A program made the position numbers and the translations under genes. The notes beneath the pieces were generated by a model. It made no database searches. It was not told where the DNA came from and saw only the letters and a list, made by a program, of their open reading frames with translations. From CADEGL01 sp050180485 (GTDB lineage Bacteria > Pseudomonadota > Alphaproteobacteria > CADEGL01), in contig JBFXED010000001.1 in assembly GCA_050180485.1 (NCBI GenBank), positions 124,001-188,000 of the forward strand: a DNA stretch of 64,000 bases, read 5' to 3'. Below, piece by piece: positions 10,708 through 18,831 of this stretch (its first letter is position 1; every line of letters begins with the position of its first letter).

Positions 10708-11556
10708 ATGCGTTGGATGGGCGGACGCGGCGGCGGCGGTATCGAGGACCGGCGCGGCATGGGCGGCGGCACCTTGGCGGGCGGAGGCATCGGCGCCATC
10801 GCGATCGCCCTCATCGGCTATTTCATCTTCGGCATCGATCCGTTCACGACCGAGCAGATCGTGAGCCAGATCGGTGGCGCGGGCACGCAGGAAGAAGGCA
10901 AGCGCGGTACGCCCGAGGATCAGGCCGGGCGTTTTGTCGATGTAGTCGCTACCAACGTCAACGATGTCTGGTCCGCCAAGCTCGAAGGCTATGAGCCGCC
11001 GCGCGTGGTGCTTTACGAACAGGGCACAAGGACGGGATGCGGCTTCGGCCAATCGGCCATGGGGCCGTTTTATTGTCCGAACGACGAGACGGTGTATCTG
11101 GACCTCGGCTTCTGGCAGGAGATGGAAACGCGGCTCGGCGCTTCGGGCGCCGATTTCGCGCGCGCCTATGTCATCGCCCATGAATTCGGCCATCACGTCC
11201 AGGCTCTGACCGGCACGATGAACAAGGTGGAACAGGCGCAAGGGCGCGCCCGCAGCGTCGCCGAGGCCAATCGCTACTCCGTGGCGCTGGAACTCCAGGC
11301 CGATTGCTACGCCGGTGTTTGGGCCAAGAACGCGGCTGCGGTCTCGAACGGCCAGGTGGCGTTGGAGGCCGGCGACCTGGAGGAGGGTCTCAAGACCGCG
11401 AACGCCATCGGCGACGACACGCTGCAGAAGAAATCGGCCGGCCAGGTGACGCCGGAGCGCTTCACCCATGGCACCTCGGCCCAGCGCGTCGAATGGCTGA
11501 AGAAGGGTTACGACTCGGGCAATCCCAACCGGTGCGATACTTTCGCCGGGCTGTGA
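10708..11556 (+). CDS. Neutral zinc metallopeptidase, YpfJ family
   Basis: A 282-residue protein of the neutral zinc metallopeptidase family (Pfam Zn_peptidase; E. coli YpfJ). The N-terminus shows the family pattern MRWMGGRGGGGIEDRRG, then a glycine-rich linker and one membrane helix (IGAIAIALIGYFIFG). The catalytic HEFGHH lies in YVIAHEFGHHVQALTG and a downstream ELQADCYAGVW supplies the third zinc ligand. The topology is a single-pass inner-membrane protein with the peptidase domain outside. GGGAGG at 10696-10701 sets the start. The physiological substrate of the family is unknown. Confidence 0.9.
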   Translation: MRWMGGRGGGGIEDRRGMGGGTLAGGGIGAIAIALIGYFIFGIDPFTTEQIVSQIGGAGTQEEGKRGTPEDQAGRFVDVVATNVNDVWSAKLEGYEPPRVVLYEQGTRTGCGFGQSAMGPFYCPNDETVYLDLGFWQEMETRLGASGADFARAYVIAHEFGHHVQALTGTMNKVEQAQGRARSVAEANRYSVALELQADCYAGVWAKNAAAVSNGQVALEAGDLEEGLKTANAIGDDTLQKKSAGQVTPERFTHGTSAQRVEWLKKGYDSGNPNRCDTFAGL

Positions 11557-11558
11557 CC

Positions 11559-12110
11559 CTATTTCACGGGCTTGATCCGGTGCAGCGGCCGGCCGCCGAT
11601 CGATAGCGCCAAGGCGATCACAATCTCGTCCTCGCGTGGACCGTCCGGCACGAACAGGTCGATGGCGTCCATCTGGTCGAACTTCCAGATATCGTCGCAA
11701 TTGGTGATCGGCATGGTGATGGACGAGCCGCACCCGCCCAATTTCTTGGTGGAGGGAATGATCGCAGGGCCGCGTCCAAGCCTGGCGCGCACCGGTGCGC
11801 CGAACTTCGGATGGATCAGCGCGGCCGCGTGCTCCAGCTCGCCTTTGGCACCCACGATGGCGCCCTTGCCATAACCCGTGACCTCGGAAATCCGTGTGCC
11901 CAGCAGGTCTGCTGCCTTGTTGACCAGATAGGCGCCGACCTCCGCGCCTGTATCGATCAAGGGGGACAGATCGTCCCAATACTGTCCGGCCGCGTCGTTG
12001 CGCATGACGATGCCGACGGCGAGCTTGAGCTTGGTGCCGCTGACCGGCCGCCCCATTTCCCGGGCCGTTTCTTCCCAGTTCACGATCGTCTTCCGGATCG
12101 AAATCGCCAT
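11559..12110 (-). CDS. Amino acid synthesis family protein (AA_synth/DUF1185)
   Basis: A 183-residue protein with the pattern of the AA_synth (DUF1185) family: IRKTIVNWEETAREMGRPV near the start, VGAYLVNKAADLLGTRISEVTGYGKGAIVG in the middle and KKLGGCGSSITMPI near the end. Despite the family name, its biochemical role is not settled, and members often sit in accessory catabolic loci. I used the ATG giving MAISIRKT; a longer frame to 12161 has no family support. It converges on the zinc peptidase gene with two bases between stop codons. Confidence 0.75.
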   Translation of the reverse strand: MAISIRKTIVNWEETAREMGRPVSGTKLKLAVGIVMRNDAAGQYWDDLSPLIDTGAEVGAYLVNKAADLLGTRISEVTGYGKGAIVGAKGELEHAAALIHPKFGAPVRARLGRGPAIIPSTKKLGGCGSSITMPITNCDDIWKFDQMDAIDLFVPDGPREDEIVIALALSIGGRPLHRIKPVK

Positions 12111-12208
12111 GCCGCTTCCCCCGCTGTTTGGCCGCTTGTTCGAGCTTAGTCTACCATCCATCTATCGGCTCGCCATGCTGCGGGCGGACGCACGAGGAGG
12201 GATTGCCA

Positions 12209-12511
12209 ATGCATGCGCGTGTCACACGATTTGATGTCGCCGACGGAAAGGAAAAGGAGCTCACGGACGGCTACCGCGGTGCGATCGATCTTTTGAAAAC
12301 ACAGAAGGGGTTTCAGGAGGCCATCCTGATGATCGATCCCGAGACCCAGCAGGCCGTATCGGTCACGCTTTGGGATACCGCGGAGAACCTGGCCGCAACG
12401 GGAAAGACGGGCCCGGGCAGCATAATCGACCGCATGATCGCGTTGGTGCGGCCGTTCCAGAAGGCCGCTCCCACCTATTCCAGCTTTGCGGTGAAGTTGC
12501 GGATCAAATGA
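12209..12511 (+). CDS. Small ABM-like (dimeric alpha/beta barrel) protein
   Basis: A 100-residue protein that looks like a single ferredoxin-like/antibiotic biosynthesis monooxygenase-type domain: MHARVTRFDVADGKEKEL, a central KGFQEAILMIDPETQQAVSVTLWDT strand pair and an amphipathic helix. Many such stand-alone domains bind haem or small aromatics, or simply dimerise, and no catalytic residue can be named. A strong GAGGAGG at 12194-12200 sets the ATG at 12209. It is divergent from the AA_synth-family gene. Confidence 0.6.
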   Translation: MHARVTRFDVADGKEKELTDGYRGAIDLLKTQKGFQEAILMIDPETQQAVSVTLWDTAENLAATGKTGPGSIIDRMIALVRPFQKAAPTYSSFAVKLRIK

Positions 12512-12540
12512 AAGCGCGCGTCGGGCGTAGCGCGGAAGTT

Positions 12541-12711
12541 CTAGTCGTTGAAGGCAGCGGCGATCATTCGGAACGTCATGAAGATGCCGAAAACGAAAAA
12601 TAGGAAGCCGGCGAAATAGACGCCATCGTCGGATGCACGGCTTGCCATCATCAAGCCGGTCAGCGCCAAGAGTCCCGAAAAGATAGAGATGAAAATGCGG
12701 TCAACGGACAT
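12541..12711 (-). CDS. Small two-helix membrane protein, unknown function
   Basis: A 56-residue protein, MSVDRIFISIFSGLLALTG then a short polar turn and VYFAGFLFFVFGIFMTFRMI, giving two predicted transmembrane helices in a hairpin. It lies 14 bases downstream of the DUF2189 membrane protein on the same strand and is probably co-transcribed with it. Both sit just upstream, in divergent orientation, of the cbb3 oxidase operon. The family is not recognised. Confidence 0.6.
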   Translation of the reverse strand: MSVDRIFISIFSGLLALTGLMMASRASDDGVYFAGFLFFVFGIFMTFRMIAAAFND

Positions 12712-12725
12712 GGCCTGCTCCCGGT

Positions 12726-13502
12726 TCAATAGTCTGTGTCGCCGACCGTGTCCCGATAGGCATGCCACGTGGCATGGGCGAGCAGGGGCAACGCCACAAC
12801 AAGGCCCACATAGAAAGTCACCAGTCCCACGCCCGCGAAGAGAACGATCAGGCCGGCCCACAATGCCATCGTCTTCGGATTGCGCCGCGCGACGTCCAGC
12901 GATGTGGCGACCGCCCGGAAGACATTGACCGGCCGGTCGAGAAGCATGGGAACGGACACGACGCTGACGGCGAAGACGCCGATGGCAAGCGCCGCGCCAA
13001 TGAGTGATCCGACCGTCAGGAACGAGACGCCGTTCGCCGAAAAAAGCGTTTCGTCGACGAGGCGCCCGATCGACAACGCGGATTTGCTGAAGAACAGCGC
13101 GAACAGCAAGCTGGCCAGGCGAATCCAGAACAGGAAAATGATCAGAAGGAGCACGCCAAAAAGCGCGATCTGAGTCGCGTTCGTCTTCCAAGCGGCAGCC
13201 GCCTGCGCGAGGGTTGGCCGCTCGCCCAAGGCCAGCCGGCGGCTCGTATCGTACAGGCCGACAGCCAGGATGGGGCCGATCAGCATGAAGCCCGCGGCCA
13301 GCGGCAGGGTCAGATAGATAACGCCGGCCGCCCCCGCCCCCGCCGTGATGACTAGGCCGAAGCCGGCGAAAATGGCCCCATAGGTCAAACCGACCTTGGG
13401 GGCGCTTAAGAAGTCCCGCCAGCCCGCTGCCAGCCACGCCCACGGACGGTCCATGCCCACCGTCCGGACCTGCAGGTTTCGATCCTGATGCGTCGCCACC
13501 AT
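12726..13502 (-). CDS. DUF2189 family integral membrane protein
   Basis: A 258-residue polytopic protein matching the DUF2189 family: a short cytoplasmic start with VRTVGMDRPWAWLAAGWRDF, then about six hydrophobic segments including VGLTYGAIFAGFGLVI and PLAAGFMLIGPILAVGLYD, and a C-terminal LLAHATWHAYRDTV block typical of the family. Relatives are often found near cytochrome c oxidase or nitrite reductase genes, and here it is divergent from ccoN. The FNR box between them could act on both. The chosen ATG (MVATHQDR) avoids a 29-residue non-conserved leader in the longer frame. Confidence 0.75.
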   Translation of the reverse strand: MVATHQDRNLQVRTVGMDRPWAWLAAGWRDFLSAPKVGLTYGAIFAGFGLVITAGAGAAGVIYLTLPLAAGFMLIGPILAVGLYDTSRRLALGERPTLAQAAAAWKTNATQIALFGVLLLIIFLFWIRLASLLFALFFSKSALSIGRLVDETLFSANGVSFLTVGSLIGAALAIGVFAVSVVSVPMLLDRPVNVFRAVATSLDVARRNPKTMALWAGLIVLFAGVGLVTFYVGLVVALPLLAHATWHAYRDTVGDTDY

Positions 13503-13575
13503 CGGTGTCCGTCGTTGATTTCGGGATAGCCAGACTCGAAGTCCGGCACCATAGCCGATCCGGCCGATGGCCGGA

Positions 13576-13589
13576 TTGACGTGAATCAA
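13576..13589 (+). promoter_or_regulatory. FNR/FixK-type box upstream of ccoN
   Basis: TTGACGTGAATCAA matches the FNR/FixK consensus TTGAT-N4-ATCAA at nine of ten defined positions. Its centre lies about 70-100 bases before the possible ccoN start codons, so a class II (-41.5) activator position with a start of transcription near 13624 is feasible. Low-oxygen induction of cbb3 oxidase operons through FNR or FixK is established in alphaproteobacteria. Confidence 0.8.
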
Positions 13590-13651
13590 TGCCGAATCGG
13601 CCTGCGGCAGCCATTTAGGGCGCCAAAGGGGGCCGCTGGCATCGTCACGGG

Positions 13652-15133
13652 ATGGGCCATGCGATGGGCGGCCTGGGACATCCGATGGTTGCCGCTTTAG
13701 GAACCGCCCCCCAGTCCGTCGCGTATAACGACGACGTCATCCGCAAATTCGCCGTCGCCACCATGTTTTGGGGCGTCGCCGCGTTCCTGGCGGGCGTCGT
13801 GATTGCGTTCCAGCTCGCGTTTCCCATCCTCAACCTAGACCTTCCCTGGACGAGCTTCGGGCGGCTGCGCCCGCTCCACACCTCGGCCGCCATTTTCGCT
13901 TTCGGCGGCAACGCGCTGATCGCCACGTCGCTTTACGTCGTCCAACGGACCTGCCGTGCGTCTCTTTTCGGCGGTCCCGCTGTGGCCGAGTTCCTGTTCT
14001 GGGGCTATCAGCTTTTCATCGTGCTGGCGGCTTCGGGCTACGTCCTCGGCATCACTCAGGGACGCGAATACGCTGAGCCGGAATGGTACGTCGATCTATG
14101 GCTGACCCTAATTTGGGTCACGTACCTGATCGTCTTCCTGGGGACGATCATCAAGCGCCGCGAACCGCATATCTACGTCGCCAATTGGTTCTACCTGGCG
14201 TTCATCGTCACCATCGCGATGCTGCACATCGTCAACAACTTGGCCGTGCCGGTTTCGTGGACCGGGACGAAGAGCTATTCGCTGTTCGCGGGCGTCCAGG
14301 ATGCGTTGATCCAGTGGTGGTACGGCCACAATGCGGTCGGTTTCTTCCTGACCGCGGGTTTCCTCGGGATCATGTACTATTTCATCCCCAAGCAGGCCGA
14401 GCGGCCGGTCTATTCGTACCGCCTCTCGATCGTGCATTTCTGGTCGCTGATCTTTCTCTACATCTGGGCCGGCCCCCACCATCTGCATTACACCGCGCTT
14501 CCCGACTGGGCGCAGTCGCTGGGCATGGTCTTCTCGGTGATGCTGTGGATGCCGTCCTGGGGCGGCATGATCAACGGCCTCATGACCTTGTCCGGCGCGT
14601 GGGACAAGCTGCGCACGGACCCCGTGCTGCGCTTCCTGGTCACCTCGGTCGGCTTCTACGGCATGAGCACGTTCGAAGGGCCGGTCATGTCGATCAAGCC
14701 CGTGAACGCCTTGTCGCACTATACGGACTGGACGATCGGACACGTGCACTCCGGCGCGCTCGGCTGGGTGGCGTTCGTGTCCTTCGGCGCGATGTATTTC
14801 CTGTTCCCGCGCTTGTGGGGCCGTAGCGCGCTTTATTCCGCGCGCCTCGTGGCCGTCCATTACTGGATCGCGACCATCGGCATCGTGCTCTACATCACCG
14901 CGATGTGGGTGTCGGGCATCATGCAAGGCCTGATGTGGCGCGCCTATGACGAGCTCGGCTTCCTGCAGTACTCCTTCGTCGAAACGGTCGAGGCGATGCA
15001 TCCGTTCTACATCATCCGTGCGTTGGGCGGCGTGTTCTTCCTGGTCGGCGCTCTGATCATGGTCTTCAACCTGTGGCGCACCGTGCGCGGCGATGCGCCG
15101 GCGCGCGATGCCGTGCTCGCACCGGCGGAGTGA
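13652..15133 (+). CDS. ccoN: cbb3-type cytochrome c oxidase subunit I
   Basis: Catalytic subunit of the high-affinity terminal oxidase used at low oxygen, holding haem b and the haem b3-CuB site. The protein is about 493 residues with roughly 12 membrane helices and the family blocks RLRPLHTSAAIFAFGGNALIATS, WWYGHNAVGFFLTAGFLGIMYYF (His and Tyr of the CuB region), SLIFLYIWAGPHHLHYTALPDWAQ (His pair) and DWTIGHVHSGALGWVAF (haem ligands). Three in-frame starts (13652, 13664, 13685) are possible and no ribosome site is decisive; the last gives MVAALGTAPQS. It heads ccoNOQP-ccoGHIS, all on one strand. Confidence 0.95.
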   Translation: MGHAMGGLGHPMVAALGTAPQSVAYNDDVIRKFAVATMFWGVAAFLAGVVIAFQLAFPILNLDLPWTSFGRLRPLHTSAAIFAFGGNALIATSLYVVQRTCRASLFGGPAVAEFLFWGYQLFIVLAASGYVLGITQGREYAEPEWYVDLWLTLIWVTYLIVFLGTIIKRREPHIYVANWFYLAFIVTIAMLHIVNNLAVPVSWTGTKSYSLFAGVQDALIQWWYGHNAVGFFLTAGFLGIMYYFIPKQAERPVYSYRLSIVHFWSLIFLYIWAGPHHLHYTALPDWAQSLGMVFSVMLWMPSWGGMINGLMTLSGAWDKLRTDPVLRFLVTSVGFYGMSTFEGPVMSIKPVNALSHYTDWTIGHVHSGALGWVAFVSFGAMYFLFPRLWGRSALYSARLVAVHYWIATIGIVLYITAMWVSGIMQGLMWRAYDELGFLQYSFVETVEAMHPFYIIRALGGVFFLVGALIMVFNLWRTVRGDAPARDAVLAPAE

Positions 15134-15138
15134 CGGAT

Positions 15139-15861
15139 ATGTTCGGGATTCGCCACGAGCGCATCGAGAAGAACGTCATCCTGATGCTGGTGTTGACGTT
15201 GCTGACCGTTTCCATCGGCGGCATCGTCGAGATCGTTCCTTTGTTCACGATCGAGACCACGATCGAGAAGGTGGAGGGCATGCGGCCTTATTCGCCGCTC
15301 GAGCTCGCCGGGCGCAACATTTACATGCGGGAAGGTTGCTACAACTGCCACAGCCAGATGATCCGCCCCTTCCGCGACGAGGTGGAGCGCTACGGCCACT
15401 ACAGCCTCGCCGCCGAAAGCATGTACGACCACCCCTTCCAGTGGGGATCGAAACGCACGGGCCCCGATCTGGCGCGGGTGGGCGGCAAGTATTCGAACGA
15501 ATGGCATGTGGCGCATCTTGCCGATCCGCGGGGCGTCGTCCCCGAGTCCATCATGCCGTCCTATGGCTTTCTGGCCCGGAACGACCTGGTCATTCGCGAC
15601 CTTCCCGCGCATCTGAAGGCATTGCGCGCAACGGGCGTTCCGTATTCGGACGAGATGGTCGCGAACGCGAAAGCGGATTTGGCCGCGCAGGCGACGGACG
15701 ACACCGCGGATCTCTTGAAGCGCTATCCCAATGCGGCCGTGGGCGATTTCGACGGCGATCCCTCGCGCCTGACCGAAATGGACGCGCTGGTCGCCTATCT
15801 GCAGATGCTGGGCAGGCTGGTTGATTTCTCAGCCGAGCCGCCCGGCGGCATCAAACAATAG
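15139..15861 (+). CDS. ccoO: cbb3-type cytochrome c oxidase subunit II (mono-haem)
   Basis: Membrane-anchored mono-haem cytochrome c that passes electrons to CcoN. The 240-residue product has an N-terminal membrane helix (VILMLVLTLLTVSIGGIVEIVPLF) and a CYNCH haem site at residues 67-71, followed by the family block SQMIRPFRDEVERYGHYSLAAES and WGSKRTGPDLARVGGKYS. A methionine axial ligand is likely in ESIMPSYGFL. It starts five bases after ccoN ends. An upstream in-frame extension overlapping ccoN was rejected since MFGIRHERIE is the conserved start. Confidence 0.95.
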   Translation: MFGIRHERIEKNVILMLVLTLLTVSIGGIVEIVPLFTIETTIEKVEGMRPYSPLELAGRNIYMREGCYNCHSQMIRPFRDEVERYGHYSLAAESMYDHPFQWGSKRTGPDLARVGGKYSNEWHVAHLADPRGVVPESIMPSYGFLARNDLVIRDLPAHLKALRATGVPYSDEMVANAKADLAAQATDDTADLLKRYPNAAVGDFDGDPSRLTEMDALVAYLQMLGRLVDFSAEPPGGIKQ

Positions 15862-15870
15862 GAGCCCGAT

Positions 15871-16020
15871 ATGGATTGGGCATCGCTCTACGCGCACGCC
15901 AAGGCCTTGTGGGTCGTATGGTTCTTTCTTTTGTTCGTCTTCATCGTCGCCCGCGCGTACTGGCCGAGCCGCAAGGCGGACTTAGAGCGCCGGGGCCGCA
16001 TTCCGTTCACCGAGGACTGA
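15871..16020 (+). CDS. ccoQ: cbb3-type oxidase small subunit CcoQ
   Basis: A 49-residue protein, MDWASLYAHAKALWVVWFF..., with one membrane helix and a basic C-terminal tail (YWPSRKADLERRGRIPFTED). Size, position between ccoO and ccoP, and the YWP..R pattern identify it as CcoQ, which stabilises the oxidase and its association with CcoP. GGAG lies nine bases before the ATG. Confidence 0.88.
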   Translation: MDWASLYAHAKALWVVWFFLLFVFIVARAYWPSRKADLERRGRIPFTED

Positions 16021-16023
16021 TCG

Positions 16024-16896
16024 ATGCCGACCAAGGGTGAAAAGGATCTGGTCACCGGGACCGAAACCACCGGTCACGAGTGGGACGGAATCCGCGAATT
16101 GGACACGCCATTGCCCAAATGGTGGTTGTACGTCTTCTACGTCACCATTTTTTGGGCGTTCGTCTATGTCGTCCTGTATCCCGCCATTCCCTGGGGCGGC
16201 AGTCACAGCAACGGCCTGCTAGGCTGGAACCAGCGCGGCGAATTCGCGGAAAAATGGGCCGCCGCCAAAGCCGAGCAGGCTGCGTATCAGGACAAGATCG
16301 CGGCTTCGCCATTGGCGGCGATCGAAGCCGATCCCCAACTTCTGGCATACGCCATGGCCGGCGGCCGCGCGGCGTTCGCCGACAATTGCGCGCCCTGCCA
16401 CGGCGGCGGTGGAAGCGGACGGAAGGGCGGCTTTCCGACCCTGGCCGACGACGAATGGTTGTGGGGCGGCACGGCGGATCAGATTCAGAAGACGATCACC
16501 TACGGCATCCGCAACGCCAACGCCGAGTCCCGGCAATCGGCGATGCCGGCTTTCGGCGCGGATGGCGTGTTGAACCGGGCGCAGGTGAACGACGTGGCGG
16601 AATACGTCCTGTCCCTTTCGGGCGGATCACAGGACCGTGCCGCCGCCGCGCGGGGCGAGAAGATCTTCGCCGACAACTGCGCCGCCTGCCACGGCGCCGG
16701 CGGCAAGGGGAATTTGGAGATGGGCGCGCCCAATCTCGCCGACGGCATCTGGCTCTATGGCGGCTCCAAAGATCAGATCGTGGCCCAGATCTGGCGGCCT
16801 CGCATGGGTGTCATGCCCGCCTGGGAAGGCCGTCTCGATCCCGCCACGATCAAGATGCTGACCGTCTACGTCCACTCGCTGGGCGGCGGCCAGTAG
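16024..16896 (+). CDS. ccoP: cbb3-type cytochrome c oxidase di-haem subunit III
   Basis: Di-haem membrane cytochrome c that receives electrons from soluble cytochrome c or the bc1 complex. The 290-residue product has an N-terminal cytoplasmic stretch with GHEWDGIRELDTPLPKWW, a membrane helix (residues 33-55) and two haem sites, CAPCH (122-126) and CAACH (219-223). Each is followed by the usual GG.(N/K)LADD.WL(W/Y)GG motif and a likely Met ligand (SAMPAFG, GVMPAWEG). The gene starts three bases after ccoQ and is intact. Confidence 0.96.
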   Translation: MPTKGEKDLVTGTETTGHEWDGIRELDTPLPKWWLYVFYVTIFWAFVYVVLYPAIPWGGSHSNGLLGWNQRGEFAEKWAAAKAEQAAYQDKIAASPLAAIEADPQLLAYAMAGGRAAFADNCAPCHGGGGSGRKGGFPTLADDEWLWGGTADQIQKTITYGIRNANAESRQSAMPAFGADGVLNRAQVNDVAEYVLSLSGGSQDRAAAARGEKIFADNCAACHGAGGKGNLEMGAPNLADGIWLYGGSKDQIVAQIWRPRMGVMPAWEGRLDPATIKMLTVYVHSLGGGQ

Positions 16897-16915
16897 CGCG
16901 CGTCATGGTCCCGCC

Positions 16916-18355
16916 ATGAGCACGGCGCTCGACGAACGGCCGCCTGAGGCCGCGGCGGAGCATAATTCGCCCCTCTACGCCAACCGCGTGCGCGTCTATC
17001 CCAAGGCGGTGGCGGGGCGGTTCCGGCGGCTCAAGTGGATCGTCCTGATCATGGCCCTCGCGATCTACTACGTGCTGCCGTGGATCCGGTGGGACCGTGG
17101 ACCCGATGGACCCCGCCAGGCCGTGCTGGCCGATATGGGGCACGCGCGATTCTATTTTTTCTGGATCGAGATCTGGCCGCAGGAGGTCTACTACCTGACC
17201 GGCCTTCTCCTTTTGGGCGCGCTCGGCATCTTCATGGCGTCCAGCCTGGTCGGGCGCGCCTGGTGCGGCTATGCGTGCCCCCAGACGGTGTGGACCGACC
17301 TTTTCATGTGGATCGAACGCCGGATCGAAGGTGATCGAAACCAGCGCATGAAACGCGACGCCGCGCGCCTCTCGCTCGACAAGGCGTGGCGCAAGGTCGC
17401 CAAGCACGCGGTTTGGCTGATCGTCGCCGCGGCGACCGGCGGTGCCTGGATCATGTACTTCATCGATGCGCCGACGGTCGTGCCCCAGATGATGCGGGGC
17501 GAAAGCTCGTTACAGACCTACTTCTTCTTCGGCCTGTTCACCGCCACGACCTATTTGCTGGCGGGCTGGGCGCGCGAGCAGGTTTGCACCTACATGTGTC
17601 CTTGGCCGCGCTTCCAATCCGCGATGCTCGATGAGGACAGCTTCATCGTCAGTTACCGCACCGATCGGGGCGAGCCGCGCGGCAAGCTGGGCAAGGCAGC
17701 GGGCGACTGCATCGATTGCCGCCAGTGCGTCGCCGTATGTCCCACGGGAATCGACATCCGCGACGGGCTTCAGATGGAGTGCATCGGCTGCGGCTTGTGC
17801 GCGGACGCTTGCGACGACGTGATGGGCAAGATCGATCGCCCGCTGGGGCTGATCGCCTATGACACCGAACGCAACAAGCGATCTCGCGCGGCCGGCATGC
17901 CGACTGCGGCGCGCCTGTTCCGGCCGCGTACGGTTCTCTACGGCGCGCTATTCGTGCTGATCGCCGGAATCATGCTGTGGTCGGTGGTGTTCCGCTCCAC
18001 GCTTGATCTCAATGTGCTTCACGAACGCAGCCCGCTCTATGTCACTCTGTCCGACGGGCGGATCCGCAACGGCTACACGGTCAAGATTCTCAACATGACG
18101 CGGGAGACGCGCACGTTCTCGCTTGCGTTGCCGGGACAGCCGGCGGCCGAGATTCAAGTCGTCGGGCAAGAGGCGCGCGAGGGAGACGTCGTGGAATTGC
18201 AAGGTCGGCCCGACAGCGTGGCCACCTATCGGGTCTATGTCACGATGCCGCGCGAGATCAAGGACGGGACCGATATCGTCTTTGCAATCGCGGACAAGGC
18301 GCATTCCGACAAGGTGGCGATGAAAGAATCCGTTTTCCGGGCGCCGGTGCGATGA
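16916..18355 (+). CDS. ccoG: Cytochrome oxidase accessory protein CcoG (FixG/RdxA)
   Basis: Membrane-bound Fe-S protein thought to be a cupric reductase in CuB-site assembly of cbb3 oxidase. The 479-residue product has several membrane helices, a conserved GRAWCGYACPQTVWTDLFMWIER block, REQVCTYMCPWPRFQSAM, and two ferredoxin-type cysteine clusters (CIDCRQCVAVCPTGIDIR and CIGCGLCADACDDVM). The C-terminus is an immunoglobulin-like periplasmic domain. It follows ccoP by 19 bases and overlaps ccoH (ATGA). Confidence 0.94.
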   Translation: MSTALDERPPEAAAEHNSPLYANRVRVYPKAVAGRFRRLKWIVLIMALAIYYVLPWIRWDRGPDGPRQAVLADMGHARFYFFWIEIWPQEVYYLTGLLLLGALGIFMASSLVGRAWCGYACPQTVWTDLFMWIERRIEGDRNQRMKRDAARLSLDKAWRKVAKHAVWLIVAAATGGAWIMYFIDAPTVVPQMMRGESSLQTYFFFGLFTATTYLLAGWAREQVCTYMCPWPRFQSAMLDEDSFIVSYRTDRGEPRGKLGKAAGDCIDCRQCVAVCPTGIDIRDGLQMECIGCGLCADACDDVMGKIDRPLGLIAYDTERNKRSRAAGMPTAARLFRPRTVLYGALFVLIAGIMLWSVVFRSTLDLNVLHERSPLYVTLSDGRIRNGYTVKILNMTRETRTFSLALPGQPAAEIQVVGQEAREGDVVELQGRPDSVATYRVYVTMPREIKDGTDIVFAIADKAHSDKVAMKESVFRAPVR

Positions 18356-18831
18356 TGGCAGCGAAAGGTCAAGGGCGTTTGACGGGGCGTGCGGTCGCCT
18401 TGATCGCCGTGGGCGCTTTCCTCGTCGTTATGATCGCCAACGGCGCATTGGTCGTGACCGCGTTCCGGTCTTGGACCGGCTTGGCGGTGTCTTCGCCCTA
18501 CGAGCATGGGCTCCGCTTCAACCGCACGCTACAGGCGGCGCGGGAGCAGGCGGCTCTGGGATGGAAGGGACGCATCGCTTATGACGGAACACTTCTCTCT
18601 TTCGATCTCGCCGGACGCGATGGAATGCCGATCGATGGCGCCGAGGTAAAGGCGTGGATCAGCCGCCCCGTGGCGGCCGGCCATGATGTGAGCGTCGACC
18701 TTTCAGGTCAGGGTAAGGGGCGGTATGCGGCCCAAGTCCAAGCGCCCGCGTCTGGGCAATGGGACGTTCGCATCGACGCGCGGACAGCCGATGGGAGCTG
18801 GCACGCGACCACGCGGATGGTGGTGCCATGA
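18352..18831 (+). CDS. ccoH: CcoH/FixH family assembly protein
   Basis: A 159-residue protein with one N-terminal membrane helix (VALIAVGAFLVVMIANGALVVTAF) followed by the FixH signature SWTGLAVSSPYEHGLRFNRTL and a periplasmic beta-domain. FixH/CcoH is required for stable assembly of the cbb3 oxidase. ATGA overlaps link it to ccoG before it and ccoI after it, consistent with translational coupling. Confidence 0.9.
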   Translation: MMAAKGQGRLTGRAVALIAVGAFLVVMIANGALVVTAFRSWTGLAVSSPYEHGLRFNRTLQAAREQAALGWKGRIAYDGTLLSFDLAGRDGMPIDGAEVKAWISRPVAAGHDVSVDLSGQGKGRYAAQVQAPASGQWDVRIDARTADGSWHATTRMVVP

